This document shows, piece by piece, positions 27,362 to 35,719 of a stretch of DNA of 64,000 nt. The notes beneath the pieces were generated by a model that saw nothing but the letters and a program-made list of their open reading frames with translations, was not told where the DNA came from and did no database searches. Each line of letters starts with the position of its first letter. The stretch's first letter is position 1. Source of the stretch: Acidobacteriota bacterium (lineage in GTDB: Bacteria; Acidobacteriota; Terriglobia; Bryobacterales; Bryobacteraceae); assembly GCA_029776225.1 (NCBI GenBank), contig JAKOTR010000022.1, positions 62,001 to 126,000 on the forward strand. The letters run 5' to 3'. The translations under genes and the position numbers were made by a program.

Positions 27362-27940
27362 TCAGGGAGAAGCAGCCGCCCGTTGAAACATGGTGATGGC
27401 GGCAATGCCGGCCGCCCCGGCCGCCAGGCAATCCGGCGTATTGGCTTCGTTCACCCCGCCGAGCGCCAGTACGGGAATGCGGACGGCGGCGCATGCCTCC
27501 CGCAGGCGGTCGAGCCCCACGGGCGGGCCATAGGGCGCTTTCGAGGGCGTGAAGAATACCGGGCCGAAGACGGCGAAATCGGCGCCGCCGCTCTCGGCCG
27601 CCCGCACTTCCTCGACCGAATGGCAGGAAACCGCGATCGTAAACCCTTCGGGGGCGATGGCGCGCAGCCGGGCGGGCGGTATCGAATCCGAAGGCAGGTG
27701 GACCCCGGCGGCCCCGGCCGCCAGCGCCACGTCCGCGCGGGAGTTCACCAGGATTTTGGCCCCGTGCGGGTTCGGCAGCGCGAGCGCCGCGCGCACAAGT
27801 GCGATCAGTTCCCGCGTGGAAAGATCCTTTTCGCGGATCTGCACAAAGTCGCAGCCGGCCGCGAGGTTGCGCCGGATGGTTTCCAGCAGGGCGGAGCACC
27901 CGCCCAGGGGCTTGCGGTCGGTGATGTAGTAGCGAATCAT
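27362..27940 (-). CDS. thiE: Thiamine-phosphate synthase
   Basis: 192 residues, slightly short for ThiE (about 210). It joins HMP pyrophosphate and thiazole phosphate to give thiamine phosphate. Motifs: [11 protein letters not shown] at the start, [14 protein letters not shown] (pyrophosphate/Mg site), [35 protein letters not shown] and [24 protein letters not shown] TenI-type homologue is the alternative. Its ATG overlaps the fmdE stop (ATGA). It is the last gene of a modB-modC-fmdE-thiE chain. No TPP riboswitch is seen. Confidence 0.85.
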   Translation of the reverse strand: MIRYYITDRKPLGGCSALLETIRRNLAAGCDFVQIREKDLSTRELIALVRAALALPNPHGAKILVNSRADVALAAGAAGVHLPSDSIPPARLRAIAPEGFTIAVSCHSVEEVRAAESGGADFAVFGPVFFTPSKAPYGPPVGLDRLREACAAVRIPVLALGGVNEANTPDCLAAGAAGIAAITMFQRAAASP

Positions 27941-28524
27941 GGTTCCAGCGGTTCGTAGTAGCGCTCGCCGGCGCAGGAGCGGCAGAGCGCGACGCCGTCC
28001 CGAACGACTTCCCGGCCAAAGTTGACGCCTTCTCCGCAGGCCGAGCAGACTACCCGCGGACCCTTGAAGCCGGGCAGATCCTCGGGACTGATGCGCACGC
28101 GCACCCATTGGTAGTCGAACAGCTCGGAGTCGGGCAGCTCGCGATAGGCGCGCATCTGTTGCAGGTTCTTGTCCTGAATTTCAGGGTACATTTCCCGCGC
28201 ACGCTGTTTCGAGGATTCCTTCGCCGCAACGCGCACTGCCCGGTTCCCAACCAGGTCGCAGAAGGTTGCGGCCACCTTGCCGAAGTCGCGGAATTTCAGC
28301 GCGCGCTTTCCCAGCCGGCAGCCGGTCACAACGGCGACGGCGTCGGTGGCGCAGCGGTCGATCTCCACGAAGGTGATCAGGCGCTTGCGGTCCTTGCCTT
28401 CCGGCTCGGTCAGGCCAAGCAGATTTAGCCCGTAGATGGCCATGCGCAGCCCGAGAATCTGGCCGGCGCAAATATGGCCATGCGCCTGTTCGGCAAGGGC
28501 GACATACTGGTCGAAAGTCTTCAC
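27937..28524 (-). CDS. FmdE-family protein with C-terminal zinc ribbon
   Basis: 195 residues. The FmdE domain (about 1-140) has [44 protein letters not shown] and [15 protein letters not shown], with His and Cys residues that can bind metal. A zinc ribbon follows: [10 protein letters not shown] then ALCRSCAG. FmdE was named for co-occurrence with tungsten/molybdenum formylmethanofuran dehydrogenase; outside methanogens its role is unknown. The GTG at 28524 is chosen because it overlaps the modC stop as GTGA. Its place between a molybdate transporter and thiE points to molybdenum or tungsten handling. Confidence 0.82.
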   Translation of the reverse strand: MKTFDQYVALAEQAHGHICAGQILGLRMAIYGLNLLGLTEPEGKDRKRLITFVEIDRCATDAVAVVTGCRLGKRALKFRDFGKVAATFCDLVGNRAVRVAAKESSKQRAREMYPEIQDKNLQQMRAYRELPDSELFDYQWVRVRISPEDLPGFKGPRVVCSACGEGVNFGREVVRDGVALCRSCAGERYYEPLEP

Positions 28525-29591
28525 AGCACTCGCAGCCCCTCCTGCGGGAATGAAATCACCCACTCCCTATTATGCTTCTGCGCCTCGAACTGGCTCGGCG
28601 GGACCTCGACGCGGATCCCACCCGAAAATTCCAGGCGCACGGAGTGCGGCATCTCGACCACGCGCTGGAGTTGGGCCGGAATCTGGTTCGCGCCCGGGCT
28701 GCCATCGCGCGCCGAGACGGTGAGCGCATCCGGGCGAACGCACAGCCAGACGCGGTCGCCGAGCATGTGGCCGGGAAAATACGGGCCGGTGAGGTCGAAC
28801 TCGCCCAGGCGCAGCCGGCTGGAATTCTCCTGCGGATTGAGTTGGACAATCTCAACCGGCAGAAGGTTGAAAATGCCGAGCAGCCTGGCGACCTCGACGC
28901 TGGCCGGGCGGTCCGCGATGGCCTTCGGACTGCCGCTCTGAACCACCCTGCCGCTGCGCATGATCAGCATCTCCTCGCCGAGTTCGAAGGATTCGTCCAG
29001 ATCGTGCGTCACCAGCAGAATGGGCGTTTGGAATTCCGCCTGCACCTGGCGGAGCAGCTCGTAGAGTTCGGCGCGCAAGGGCGCGTCGAGGCCACGCGCA
29101 GGCTCGTCGAGCAGCAGCAGGCGCGGGGAGCCGATGAGAGCGCGCGCGATCGAACAGCGCTGCTTCTGGCCGCCGGAAAGCTCGTGCGGCTTGCGCCCGG
29201 CGACGTCGGTGAGGCGAAAGCGCTCGATCATCTCGTTCACCCGGCGATGGCGCTCCAGCCGCGGCTTGCGTTGGATTGCAAAGGCAAGGTTCTGCCGCAG
29301 CGTCATGTGGGGAAACAGCGCGTAGTTCTGGAAAACATAGCCGCAACGGCGGGCCTGCGGCGGCAGACAGACGCCCGCCTGCGCGTCAAACAGAATCTCG
29401 TCATCGAGCATGATGCGGCCGGCGTCCGGCGCCGTGAAGCCGGCGATGCAGTCCAGCGTGAGCGTCTTGCCCGCACCGCTCGGACCGAACAGCACGGTAA
29501 CGCCGCAGGAGGCTTTGAACTCGACGTCGAGCGAAAAGGCAGCCGCGTCCGGGCGCGGGGGGAATTGCTTGCGGATCCGGACGTGAATCAT
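28521..29591 (-). CDS. modC: Molybdate (or tungstate) ABC transporter ATP-binding protein
   Basis: 356 residues. ABC ATPase with Walker A GPSGAGKT, Q-loop VFQNYALFPHM, signature LSGGQKQR, Walker B LLLLDEP and the switch His in LLVTHDLDESF. A C-terminal TOBE-type domain (about 290-350) binds oxyanion as a regulatory site in ModC. It powers uptake through ModB. Overlaps modB and fmdE by 4 bases each. Tungstate or sulfate specificity cannot be excluded. Confidence 0.88.
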   Translation of the reverse strand: MIHVRIRKQFPPRPDAAAFSLDVEFKASCGVTVLFGPSGAGKTLTLDCIAGFTAPDAGRIMLDDEILFDAQAGVCLPPQARRCGYVFQNYALFPHMTLRQNLAFAIQRKPRLERHRRVNEMIERFRLTDVAGRKPHELSGGQKQRCSIARALIGSPRLLLLDEPARGLDAPLRAELYELLRQVQAEFQTPILLVTHDLDESFELGEEMLIMRSGRVVQSGSPKAIADRPASVEVARLLGIFNLLPVEIVQLNPQENSSRLRLGEFDLTGPYFPGHMLGDRVWLCVRPDALTVSARDGSPGANQIPAQLQRVVEMPHSVRLEFSGGIRVEVPPSQFEAQKHNREWVISFPQEGLRVL

Positions 29592-30253
29592 GCGGGTTGC
29601 CTGGCCAACAGCCGGTTGGCGACGTACAGAATCGAGACCGCCAGCACGGAAATGACGAGCACGAGCATGCGCGCCACGTCCCCGTTGCCGGCTTCGACGG
29701 CGTCATAGATGGCCACCGCCACGGTCTGGGTGCGGTTGGGAATGTTGCCGGCGATCATAATCGTGATGCCGAAATCGCCCAGGCTCCTCGCGAACGCCAG
29801 CACCATGACGGCCAGAATGGAACGCCGCGCCAAAGGCAGACTCACGCGCCAGAAGACGCGCCATTCCGAAGCGCCCAGGTTGCGCGCCGCGCGCTCGTAG
29901 CAGTGGTCCACGCTTTCCAGGGCAGCGCGGGCCGAGATCACCACCAGCGGAGTGGCGTGCAGCATCGCGGCCACCACGGCGGCCTGCCAGGTGAAGACCA
30001 GAGGGGTTCCGAAGACCCACTCGTAGAGCTGCCCGAGCGGGCTTTCCCGGCCCAGCAACACCAGCAGGTAATAGCCCAGCACGGTCGGCGGCAGCACGAG
30101 CGGCAGGGTGACCGAGGAATTCAGGATTTCCTTCCCTCTGAATTTGCGGTTGGCCAGCAGGTAAGCCAGCCAGAGTCCCAACAGCAGCGACAGCAGAGTG
30201 GCAATCCCGGCCACTCTCAGACTGAGCCACAGCGGGAACCAGTCAATCTGCAT
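29588..30253 (-). CDS. modB: Molybdate ABC transporter permease
   Basis: 221 residues with about five to six membrane segments. The EAA loop, which docks to the ATPase, is seen as YERAARNLGASEWRVFWRVSLPLARRSI. LPLVLPPTVLGYYLLVLLGRESPLG is typical of ModB. First gene of the operon. No binding protein (modA) is next to it, so ModA must be elsewhere or absent. TATAAT lies 8 bases before the ATG. Confidence 0.9.
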   Translation of the reverse strand: MQIDWFPLWLSLRVAGIATLLSLLLGLWLAYLLANRKFRGKEILNSSVTLPLVLPPTVLGYYLLVLLGRESPLGQLYEWVFGTPLVFTWQAAVVAAMLHATPLVVISARAALESVDHCYERAARNLGASEWRVFWRVSLPLARRSILAVMVLAFARSLGDFGITIMIAGNIPNRTQTVAVAIYDAVEAGNGDVARMLVLVISVLAVSILYVANRLLARQPA

Positions 30254-30261
30254 GAAAAACG

Positions 30262-30267
30262 ATTATA
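30262..30267 (-). promoter_or_regulatory. -10 TATAAT, leaderless promoter of the mod operon
   Basis: Consensus TATAAT on the minus strand, 8 bases before the modB ATG, with no Shine-Dalgarno. A molybdate-responsive ModE site was not recognised. Confidence 0.5.
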
Positions 30268-30355
30268 GAACCCCGGCGGCAGGCCAGACCTGTTCCGAAA
30301 GGCTGCATGCGCGGCGCCGCCGGAGTACGGGCAGCGCCTCAATCGCGGGGGAACT

Positions 30356-31729
30356 CTACCGCTGAACGCGCGCGGCGATCCAATCCCCAATGGTCTTCAG
30401 CGCCGCCGGATTGATCGTTTCCTCGATGCTGCCGTATTCGCTCACCGCGCCGGTTTTGGCCTTCTGGAAGAGGTGATTCAGACCGGGCAGCTTCACCGTG
30501 GTGACGTTCTTGTTGCCGCCTCTAGCAAGGGCAGCGGCGATGGCAGAGAGGTTCTCGTCGGCCGCCACCTGGGTATCGAGTTCGCCGTTGATGGCCAGCA
30601 CCGGGACTTTCACCTTGGCCAGCACGGAGGCGGGATCGGTAGTGTAAAAGGAGCGCAGGGCGGGCGAGGTCATCATGCGCAGCTCGGCTTCCTTGGCGCG
30701 CCGCGCGGGTTCGGGTAATTCAGCGAGCATTTTGCGGAACGCGGCTTCGTCGTCCGTCTCGGTCTTAAGGATCTCGAAGAGCCTGCGCTGCAGGGCAAGC
30801 GTTTCGGCAATCGCTTCAGGCGGCTGGCCGGCGCTGCGCAAGAGCGTTTCGATCTGACGCAGCACGACTTGATCGCCGGGCAGTCCCGCGCCGGCCATGG
30901 ACACCAGGAAAGCGACATCGGGTGAGTTGGAGGCCGCGATGGCGCCCACCAGGCCGCCCTGGCTATGGCCGATGATGCCGATGCGCGCCGGGTCAATTTC
31001 CTTGCGCGATTTCAAATAGGCGATGCCGGCGAGCGCGTCGCCCGCGAGATCGTTGAGAGTAGAGGTCGCAGGGTTACCCATGGAGCCGCCCACGCCGCGG
31101 TCGTCAGCGCGCAGCACGGCGATGCCGCGGCGGGTGAGATAGTCGGCCAGCACCAGGAATGGGCGGTGGCCCATGATGGTTTCATCGCGGTCCTGCGAGC
31201 CGGAGCCGCTCAGCAGCACGACCGCAGGGTGCGGGCCCTCGGAGCGCGGCAGTGTCAGGGTCGCGGCCAACCGCACACCGGCGTTTTCGTAGGTAACCTC
31301 AATCGCATCGTAGGGGTAGGGCTTCTTGGGCTCCTGCGGCCGGCGTGGGAGCTCCGCCTCCCCCCGGGAGAAGGTGATGGGCAGGCTGGCGCCGGCCTGG
31401 CGCAAGGTGGCTTTGATGGTGGAGCCGTCTTCGCTGAGGGTGCCCTCGATGGTGGCGCCGATTTGCGGAAACTCCATGGTGGCGGTGCGGCCGTCTATGG
31501 CGACCCGCTCGGCGCGGATGTCCGCGGCGCTCTGGTCCAGGCTGTTCATCACTACTGAGAAGCCGCTGGTGGGGGTGGGTTCGAACCGCAGCGCGATGCG
31601 CAGCTTGTTGGCCCCGACATTCAGGACGCCGAGCCAGCGGCCTTCGAAACTCGGCGCCTGGGCCAGCAGCAGAATCATCGAGGAGAGGAAAATCGCAAGA
31701 AGGTGCGCAGCGCGTACGCAGTGCAACAT
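30356..31729 (-). CDS. Exported alpha/beta hydrolase
   Basis: 457 residues. A signal peptide (to about residue 25, LLLAQAPS) is followed by a beta-rich N-terminal domain of about 110 residues, then an alpha/beta-hydrolase domain. The nucleophile elbow is GHSQGG, with VVLLSGSGSQDRDE (oxyanion region), VLAINGELDTQV (acid) and LPGLNHLFQ (His). This arrangement resembles the prolyl-oligopeptidase/dienelactone-type hydrolases common in acidobacteria. Substrate unknown (ester or peptide). Single gene with a leaderless promoter. Confidence 0.85.
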   Translation of the reverse strand: MLHCVRAAHLLAIFLSSMILLLAQAPSFEGRWLGVLNVGANKLRIALRFEPTPTSGFSVVMNSLDQSAADIRAERVAIDGRTATMEFPQIGATIEGTLSEDGSTIKATLRQAGASLPITFSRGEAELPRRPQEPKKPYPYDAIEVTYENAGVRLAATLTLPRSEGPHPAVVLLSGSGSQDRDETIMGHRPFLVLADYLTRRGIAVLRADDRGVGGSMGNPATSTLNDLAGDALAGIAYLKSRKEIDPARIGIIGHSQGGLVGAIAASNSPDVAFLVSMAGAGLPGDQVVLRQIETLLRSAGQPPEAIAETLALQRRLFEILKTETDDEAAFRKMLAELPEPARRAKEAELRMMTSPALRSFYTTDPASVLAKVKVPVLAINGELDTQVAADENLSAIAAALARGGNKNVTTVKLPGLNHLFQKAKTGAVSEYGSIEETINPAALKTIGDWIAARVQR

Positions 31730-31735
31730 GCGGCC

Positions 31736-31741
31736 ATTATA
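31736..31741 (-). promoter_or_regulatory. -10 TATAAT, leaderless promoter
   Basis: Consensus TATAAT on the minus strand, 6 bases before the hydrolase ATG at 31729. No Shine-Dalgarno. Confidence 0.5.
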
Positions 31742-31790
31742 GTGGCTTGCGCAATATGCAAGTTGATCGGATTAGAAGCATTCTGCTGCC

Positions 31791-33137
31791 TCAGAGCGGC
31801 CGGAAGCGCGCGCTGAAATGCCGCAAAAACGGGGGTTCGGAAACGATCTCAAGGCCTCGCAGGCTGTCGCGCCGCTCATTCACTTCCAGGATCGCTTCCA
31901 CGACGTAGTCGATATGGCTTTGCGTGTAGACGCGCCTTGGAATCGCCAGCCGCAGCAGCTCGTGCCGCGCCTTGTCTCCGAACATAACGGATCCGATCTC
32001 GACCGAGCGTATGCCCGCGTGCCGGTACAGCTCCACCGCGAGCGCCTGGCCGGGAAACTGGCGCCTGGGAATGTGCGGAAGCATCCGCCCCGCGTCAATG
32101 TAAATGGCGTGGCCGCCGGGCGGCTGCACGATCGGAACCCCGCGCTCGGAGGTGTGCCGCCCGAGGTATTCGGTCGAGGCGATCCGGTATCTCAGGTAGT
32201 CGGGGTCGAGCACTTCCGAAAGCCCCACGGCGATGGCCTCCAGGTCGCGCCCGGCAAGCCCGCCGTAAGTCGGAAATCCCTCGGTCAGAATGAGCAGTTC
32301 CTTTTCCTGCTCGGCGAGCCGGTCATCGTTCGTGCACAGGAAGCCGCCGATGTTCGCGAAAGCGTCCTTCTTCGCGGAAAAGGTGCAGCCATCGGCCAAA
32401 GAAAACATTTTTTGTGCGATCTGTTTCGGCGTCCAGCCGGCGTAGCCGGGCTCGCGCTGCTGGATGAACCAGGCGTTTTCGGCGAAGCGGCAGGCATCCA
32501 GGTAGAGCGGGATGCCGTAGCGGGAGGCCACGCGCTTCACCGCTTCGATGTTGGCCATCGAAACGGGCTGGCCGCCGCCGGAGTTGTTCGTCAGCGTGAG
32601 CATGACGAGCGGAACGCGCTCCGGGCCCTCGGTTTCAATGAGCCGTTCGAGCGCGCCCACGTCCATGTTGCCCTTGAACGGCAGGCGCGCCTGGGTGTCG
32701 GCGGCCTCGGGACAGGGCAGGTCCACGGCGCGGGCCCCGTAGAACTCGATGTTGGCGCGAGTGGTGTCGAAATGGGTATTGTTCGGGACCACCTGGCCGG
32801 GAGAGCACATCACCTTGAAAAGAATGCGCTCGGCCGCGCGCCCCTGGTGGGTAGGGATGACGTGGCGGAACCCGGTCAAATCTTCCACCACCCGCTTCAG
32901 CCGGACAAAGCTCTCGCTTACCGCGTAGGATTCGTCGCCGCGCATCATCGCCGCCCACTGTTCGGTGGACATGGCGCTCGTGCCCGAATCCGTGAGCAGG
33001 TCGATCAGGATGTTCCGCGACTCAATGAAAAAGAGGTTGTAGCCCGCCTCTTCCAGAAAGCGCTCGCGCTCCTCGCGCGTGGTCTGCCGGAGCGGCTCCA
33101 CGCTCTTGATGCGAAATGGCTCGATGATGGTCTTCAC
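31791..33137 (-). CDS. tnaA: Tryptophanase (tryptophan indole-lyase)
   Basis: 448 residues, full length. PLP beta-eliminating lyase of the tryptophanase/tyrosine phenol-lyase family: EPFRIKSVEPL, IDLLTDSGTSAMS, IPTHQGRAAE, GGGQPVSMANI, the PLP Lys257 in SAKKDAF, and FPTYGGLAGRD. Specificity residues favour tryptophanase. The site of the tyrosine-binding Arg381 of Citrobacter tyrosine phenol-lyase is Ile381 here (VEIGS), and the position of E. coli TnaA His463 is His440 (LRHFSARF). Products would be indole, pyruvate and ammonia. GTG start overlaps the preceding ATPase stop (GTGA). No TnaC-like leader peptide or TnaB permease is adjacent. Confidence 0.88.
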   Translation of the reverse strand: MKTIIEPFRIKSVEPLRQTTREERERFLEEAGYNLFFIESRNILIDLLTDSGTSAMSTEQWAAMMRGDESYAVSESFVRLKRVVEDLTGFRHVIPTHQGRAAERILFKVMCSPGQVVPNNTHFDTTRANIEFYGARAVDLPCPEAADTQARLPFKGNMDVGALERLIETEGPERVPLVMLTLTNNSGGGQPVSMANIEAVKRVASRYGIPLYLDACRFAENAWFIQQREPGYAGWTPKQIAQKMFSLADGCTFSAKKDAFANIGGFLCTNDDRLAEQEKELLILTEGFPTYGGLAGRDLEAIAVGLSEVLDPDYLRYRIASTEYLGRHTSERGVPIVQPPGGHAIYIDAGRMLPHIPRRQFPGQALAVELYRHAGIRSVEIGSVMFGDKARHELLRLAIPRRVYTQSHIDYVVEAILEVNERRDSLRGLEIVSEPPFLRHFSARFRPL

Positions 33138-34312
33138 ACCCGCGATCCATTACCCCCGGCCGGCGCCTCTTCTTCCACGCAGAAATCTTCGCCGAACAGA
33201 TCGAGCTGGTTTTCGTCGTAAGCCGGCGGCGGAACGGCTTCGGTGAGCGTGCCGTCCAGCAGAGCGCGCATGTCGCCGTGCGCGGCGGGAGTACGGACCG
33301 AAGTCTCCTCCTCTCCCGGAACGAGCAGCAGCACTTCTTCGAGCGGGATGCGCTCGTCCTCCACCAAGTCCGGCGAATGCGTCGTGATGAACAACTGGCG
33401 GCTTGTGCGGCGCTGGATGCGGGCGAAAATCGGCAGCAAATCCCGCACTACCTCGGGATGAAGCGACAACTCGGGTTCTTCGATCAGCAGCGGCCCCGAG
33501 CCATCGAGCGCGGCCCACAAAATCGCGATCAACCGCAGCGTGCCGTCGGAGAGCTGGTCCTCGGTATGCCATGCGCCCTGCGGCCGCCAGTGGCCGCGGC
33601 GTGCGCGCAAGTGCGGCGTTCCGCGGGGATCCCTCCACAGCTCCAGCCGCTGCAGATGCGGCACCGCGTCGCGCAGCATATGCAGGATGCGGCGCAGGCG
33701 GGAGTCGCGGGTGTTTTCGGCAGCGGCCGCGACCTCAGCAATGAAGCCCCCGCCGTGCGAACCGTCCGGCGTCCAGGGTTCTCGAATCGCCTGGGGGATG
33801 GGATGCACGTACCGCACCGAACTGAGAAACGCGGCTACTTCGCGGAACTCGCGATTGACGGCACCCTGTTCGAGATAGGTCTGGGTGAGACGCTCGGGAT
33901 CGGCAAGGTCCCGCTCGTCCGGACGGTTCACCACTTCGTTGCCGTCAAAGGTTACGCGCTCGCGGCAAATGACCGGCTTTTTGCCGGGGTTTTCGCTGGA
34001 AAACTCCAGGGCGTATTCCCAATCGGGGACATCCGTTCCGGAGATGCGCACGGCGATGGCCACCTCGGAATGCTGGCGGGCAGCCAGGCAGCGCAGGCGC
34101 GACACCCCGCCGCGCCGCCGCACGGCCTCCTGAAATCCCCCGCCCGGCGCGACGAGCTCGCCAAGAAACCGCAGCGCATCGAGCAGGTTCGACTTGCCGG
34201 ACGCGCTGGGCCCCACCAGCAGAACGCGGCGCTGGAGATCGGCCTCCACGCGCGTGAAATTGCGCCAGTTTTCCAGGTAAAGGTGCGAGAACCAACGCGC
34301 CGGCTGTTTCAT
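33134..34312 (-). CDS. AAA/RecF-like ATPase (AAA15/AAA21 type)
   Basis: 392 residues. Opens like a RecF/SMC N-terminus (LYLENWRNFTRVEADL), Walker A GPSASGKSN at 34-42. The signature-like LSDGTLRLIAILWA, Walker B PLLIEEPELSLHP and switch FITTHSPDLV follow near 260-320. Such ABC-type ATPases are found alone or as the ATPase part of defence systems (OLD-like, Septu or retron-type), but no nuclease (TOPRIM or HNH) is fused or adjacent here. It overlaps both the aldo/keto reductase stop (TGATG) and the tryptophanase start, so the three are one translationally coupled operon. Function unknown. Confidence 0.82.
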   Translation of the reverse strand: MKQPARWFSHLYLENWRNFTRVEADLQRRVLLVGPSASGKSNLLDALRFLGELVAPGGGFQEAVRRRGGVSRLRCLAARQHSEVAIAVRISGTDVPDWEYALEFSSENPGKKPVICRERVTFDGNEVVNRPDERDLADPERLTQTYLEQGAVNREFREVAAFLSSVRYVHPIPQAIREPWTPDGSHGGGFIAEVAAAAENTRDSRLRRILHMLRDAVPHLQRLELWRDPRGTPHLRARRGHWRPQGAWHTEDQLSDGTLRLIAILWAALDGSGPLLIEEPELSLHPEVVRDLLPIFARIQRRTSRQLFITTHSPDLVEDERIPLEEVLLLVPGEEETSVRTPAAHGDMRALLDGTLTEAVPPPAYDENQLDLFGEDFCVEEEAPAGGNGSRV

Positions 34313-35268
34313 CAGCAATCTGCGTGGTTCCGGAAGAAGCGGTCCAGCGCCTGTTTGTGGCGGCCGGAGATGGTTTCCGACAGATTGCGCATCTCGGCTT
34401 CCGGCAGCGGCGCGAAATTCCTCGCCGTCCGGACGTTGGCTTCGATGTGCTCGAGCTTCGGCATTCCCACAACGACTGCAGCGACCGGCAGCGACATCGA
34501 GTAAAGCAGGAGCTTTTCGACGGGCGCCTCGCCGACAAGCCGGTCCTGCGCGAATACCTTCATAGCGATCACGCCCAGGTTTTTGCTTTTTGCCACCGGG
34601 AGCGCCGTTGACTGGAAGCTGATCTGGGGATTGCGGTTCCAGATGGTGCCGTCCGGGTTGGCGGCATTGCCCGCCAGCGCGGCGTTGAGCGCCATCTGCG
34701 TGCAGTCGAAATCGTGCCGTTCCAGGGCCGTCTTGAGCACCACCGGGTCTGTATGCGAGGTGATTCCGATGGCGCGGGCAACCTTCTGGTCGCGCATCTT
34801 GTACAGAACCTTGAGCGCCCCGGCTTCCACGGCGGCGAGGTCCCGTTCCCCGGTGAGATTGTGGATGTGGAGCAGGTCCACGTAGTCCGTCTGAAGCCGT
34901 TTCAGGCTGCCTTCCACGCTGCGCATCGCCTCATCGTAGCCGCGGAAGGTGACCTTCGTGGCGAGGAACACCTCTTTTCGCCGGGTCTTCATGACGCGGC
35001 CTACACGGATTTCACTCTCGCCGTTGCCGTAATTCTGTGCCGTATCGACGTACGTGATGCCAAGGTCGATGGCGCGGTTCAAAGCCTCTTCGCCCTTATC
35101 CGGCGTGTAGGAGAGAAACCGGCTTCCCGACCCGAAAGCGAGAATGGAGACGCGGGCGCCGGTGCGGCCAAGCACACGGGTTGGCAGTGGGGTCGGCGCG
35201 GCGAACACGGGAAATGCCAGGCCGCCCAAAGCTGTGGTTTCCATGAATTTCCGGCGGGAGATGTTCAT
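34312..35268 (-). CDS. Exported aldo/keto reductase
   Basis: 318 residues. Starts with a twin-arginine-like signal (NISRRKFMETTALGGLAFP). The AKR barrel follows, with tetrad residues in VDTAQNYGNGE (Asp, Tyr), LATKVT (Lys) and DLLHIHNL (His). NADPH-dependent carbonyl reduction would be expected, but export makes the cofactor source unclear. Many TAT-AKRs of this group are uncharacterised. AGGAGG lies 5 bases before the ATG. First gene of the operon with the AAA ATPase and tryptophanase. Confidence 0.85.
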   Translation of the reverse strand: MNISRRKFMETTALGGLAFPVFAAPTPLPTRVLGRTGARVSILAFGSGSRFLSYTPDKGEEALNRAIDLGITYVDTAQNYGNGESEIRVGRVMKTRRKEVFLATKVTFRGYDEAMRSVEGSLKRLQTDYVDLLHIHNLTGERDLAAVEAGALKVLYKMRDQKVARAIGITSHTDPVVLKTALERHDFDCTQMALNAALAGNAANPDGTIWNRNPQISFQSTALPVAKSKNLGVIAMKVFAQDRLVGEAPVEKLLLYSMSLPVAAVVVGMPKLEHIEANVRTARNFAPLPEAEMRNLSETISGRHKQALDRFFRNHADC

Positions 35269-35297
35269 ACGGCCTCCTGTCCAACAGAAGCGTAGCA

Positions 35298-35717
35298 CTA
35301 CTCGCCGAGAAGGTGAAGGACGATCGATCGGTCGTGCGCGCGGGAGCGGTGTTCAAAAAGGTAAATTCCCTGCCAGGTGCCGAGCGCCGGCCGGCCTCCC
35401 ACCACCGGGATGGAGACCTGCGTGAGTGTGAGGGCCGCCTTGATGTGCGCGGGCATATCGTCCGGCCCTTCGATGGTGTGCCGGTAGGCCGGATGGTTTT
35501 CCGGCGCCAGACGCGCGAAAAAGTCCTTCAAGTCGCGGACGACGTCGGGATCGGCGTTTTCCTGCAAGATCAGCGATGCGGAAGTGTGCTGTACGAAAAC
35601 CGTAAGCAGGCCGGTCCGCACCTGCTGCGCGGCCAGCCAGGAGATGATCTGGTCCGTGATTTCGTACAGACCCTGCCCGCGCGTCCGGACGCAGAACTGA
35701 TGAACGGCCTGCCGCAC
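35298..35717 (-). CDS. YjbQ/UPF0047 family protein
   Basis: 139 residues from GTG, two bases after the glmS stop. Typical features: TGLLTVFVQHTSASLILQENADPDV, a central AYRHTIEGPDDMPAHIKAALT, and LGTWQGIYLFEHR. The beta-barrel family forms trimers with a His/Glu/Asp metal site. It is annotated as a secondary thiamine-phosphate synthase from weak activity in E. coli; its true role is unclear. Part of the glmS transcript. Confidence 0.85.
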   Translation of the reverse strand: MRQAVHQFCVRTRGQGLYEITDQIISWLAAQQVRTGLLTVFVQHTSASLILQENADPDVVRDLKDFFARLAPENHPAYRHTIEGPDDMPAHIKAALTLTQVSIPVVGGRPALGTWQGIYLFEHRSRAHDRSIVLHLLGE

Positions 35718-35719
35718 CG

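Noticed and set aside
31791-33137. Tyrosine phenol-lyase instead of tryptophanase
   Set aside because: Ile381 at the Arg381 site of tyrosine phenol-lyase and a His at the TnaA His463 position both favour tryptophanase; assay still needed.
33134-34312. Complete anti-phage system (OLD/Gabija, Septu or retron type) built on the AAA ATPase
   Set aside because: No TOPRIM, HNH, UvrD-like or reverse transcriptase partner is fused or adjacent; the partners are metabolic enzymes.
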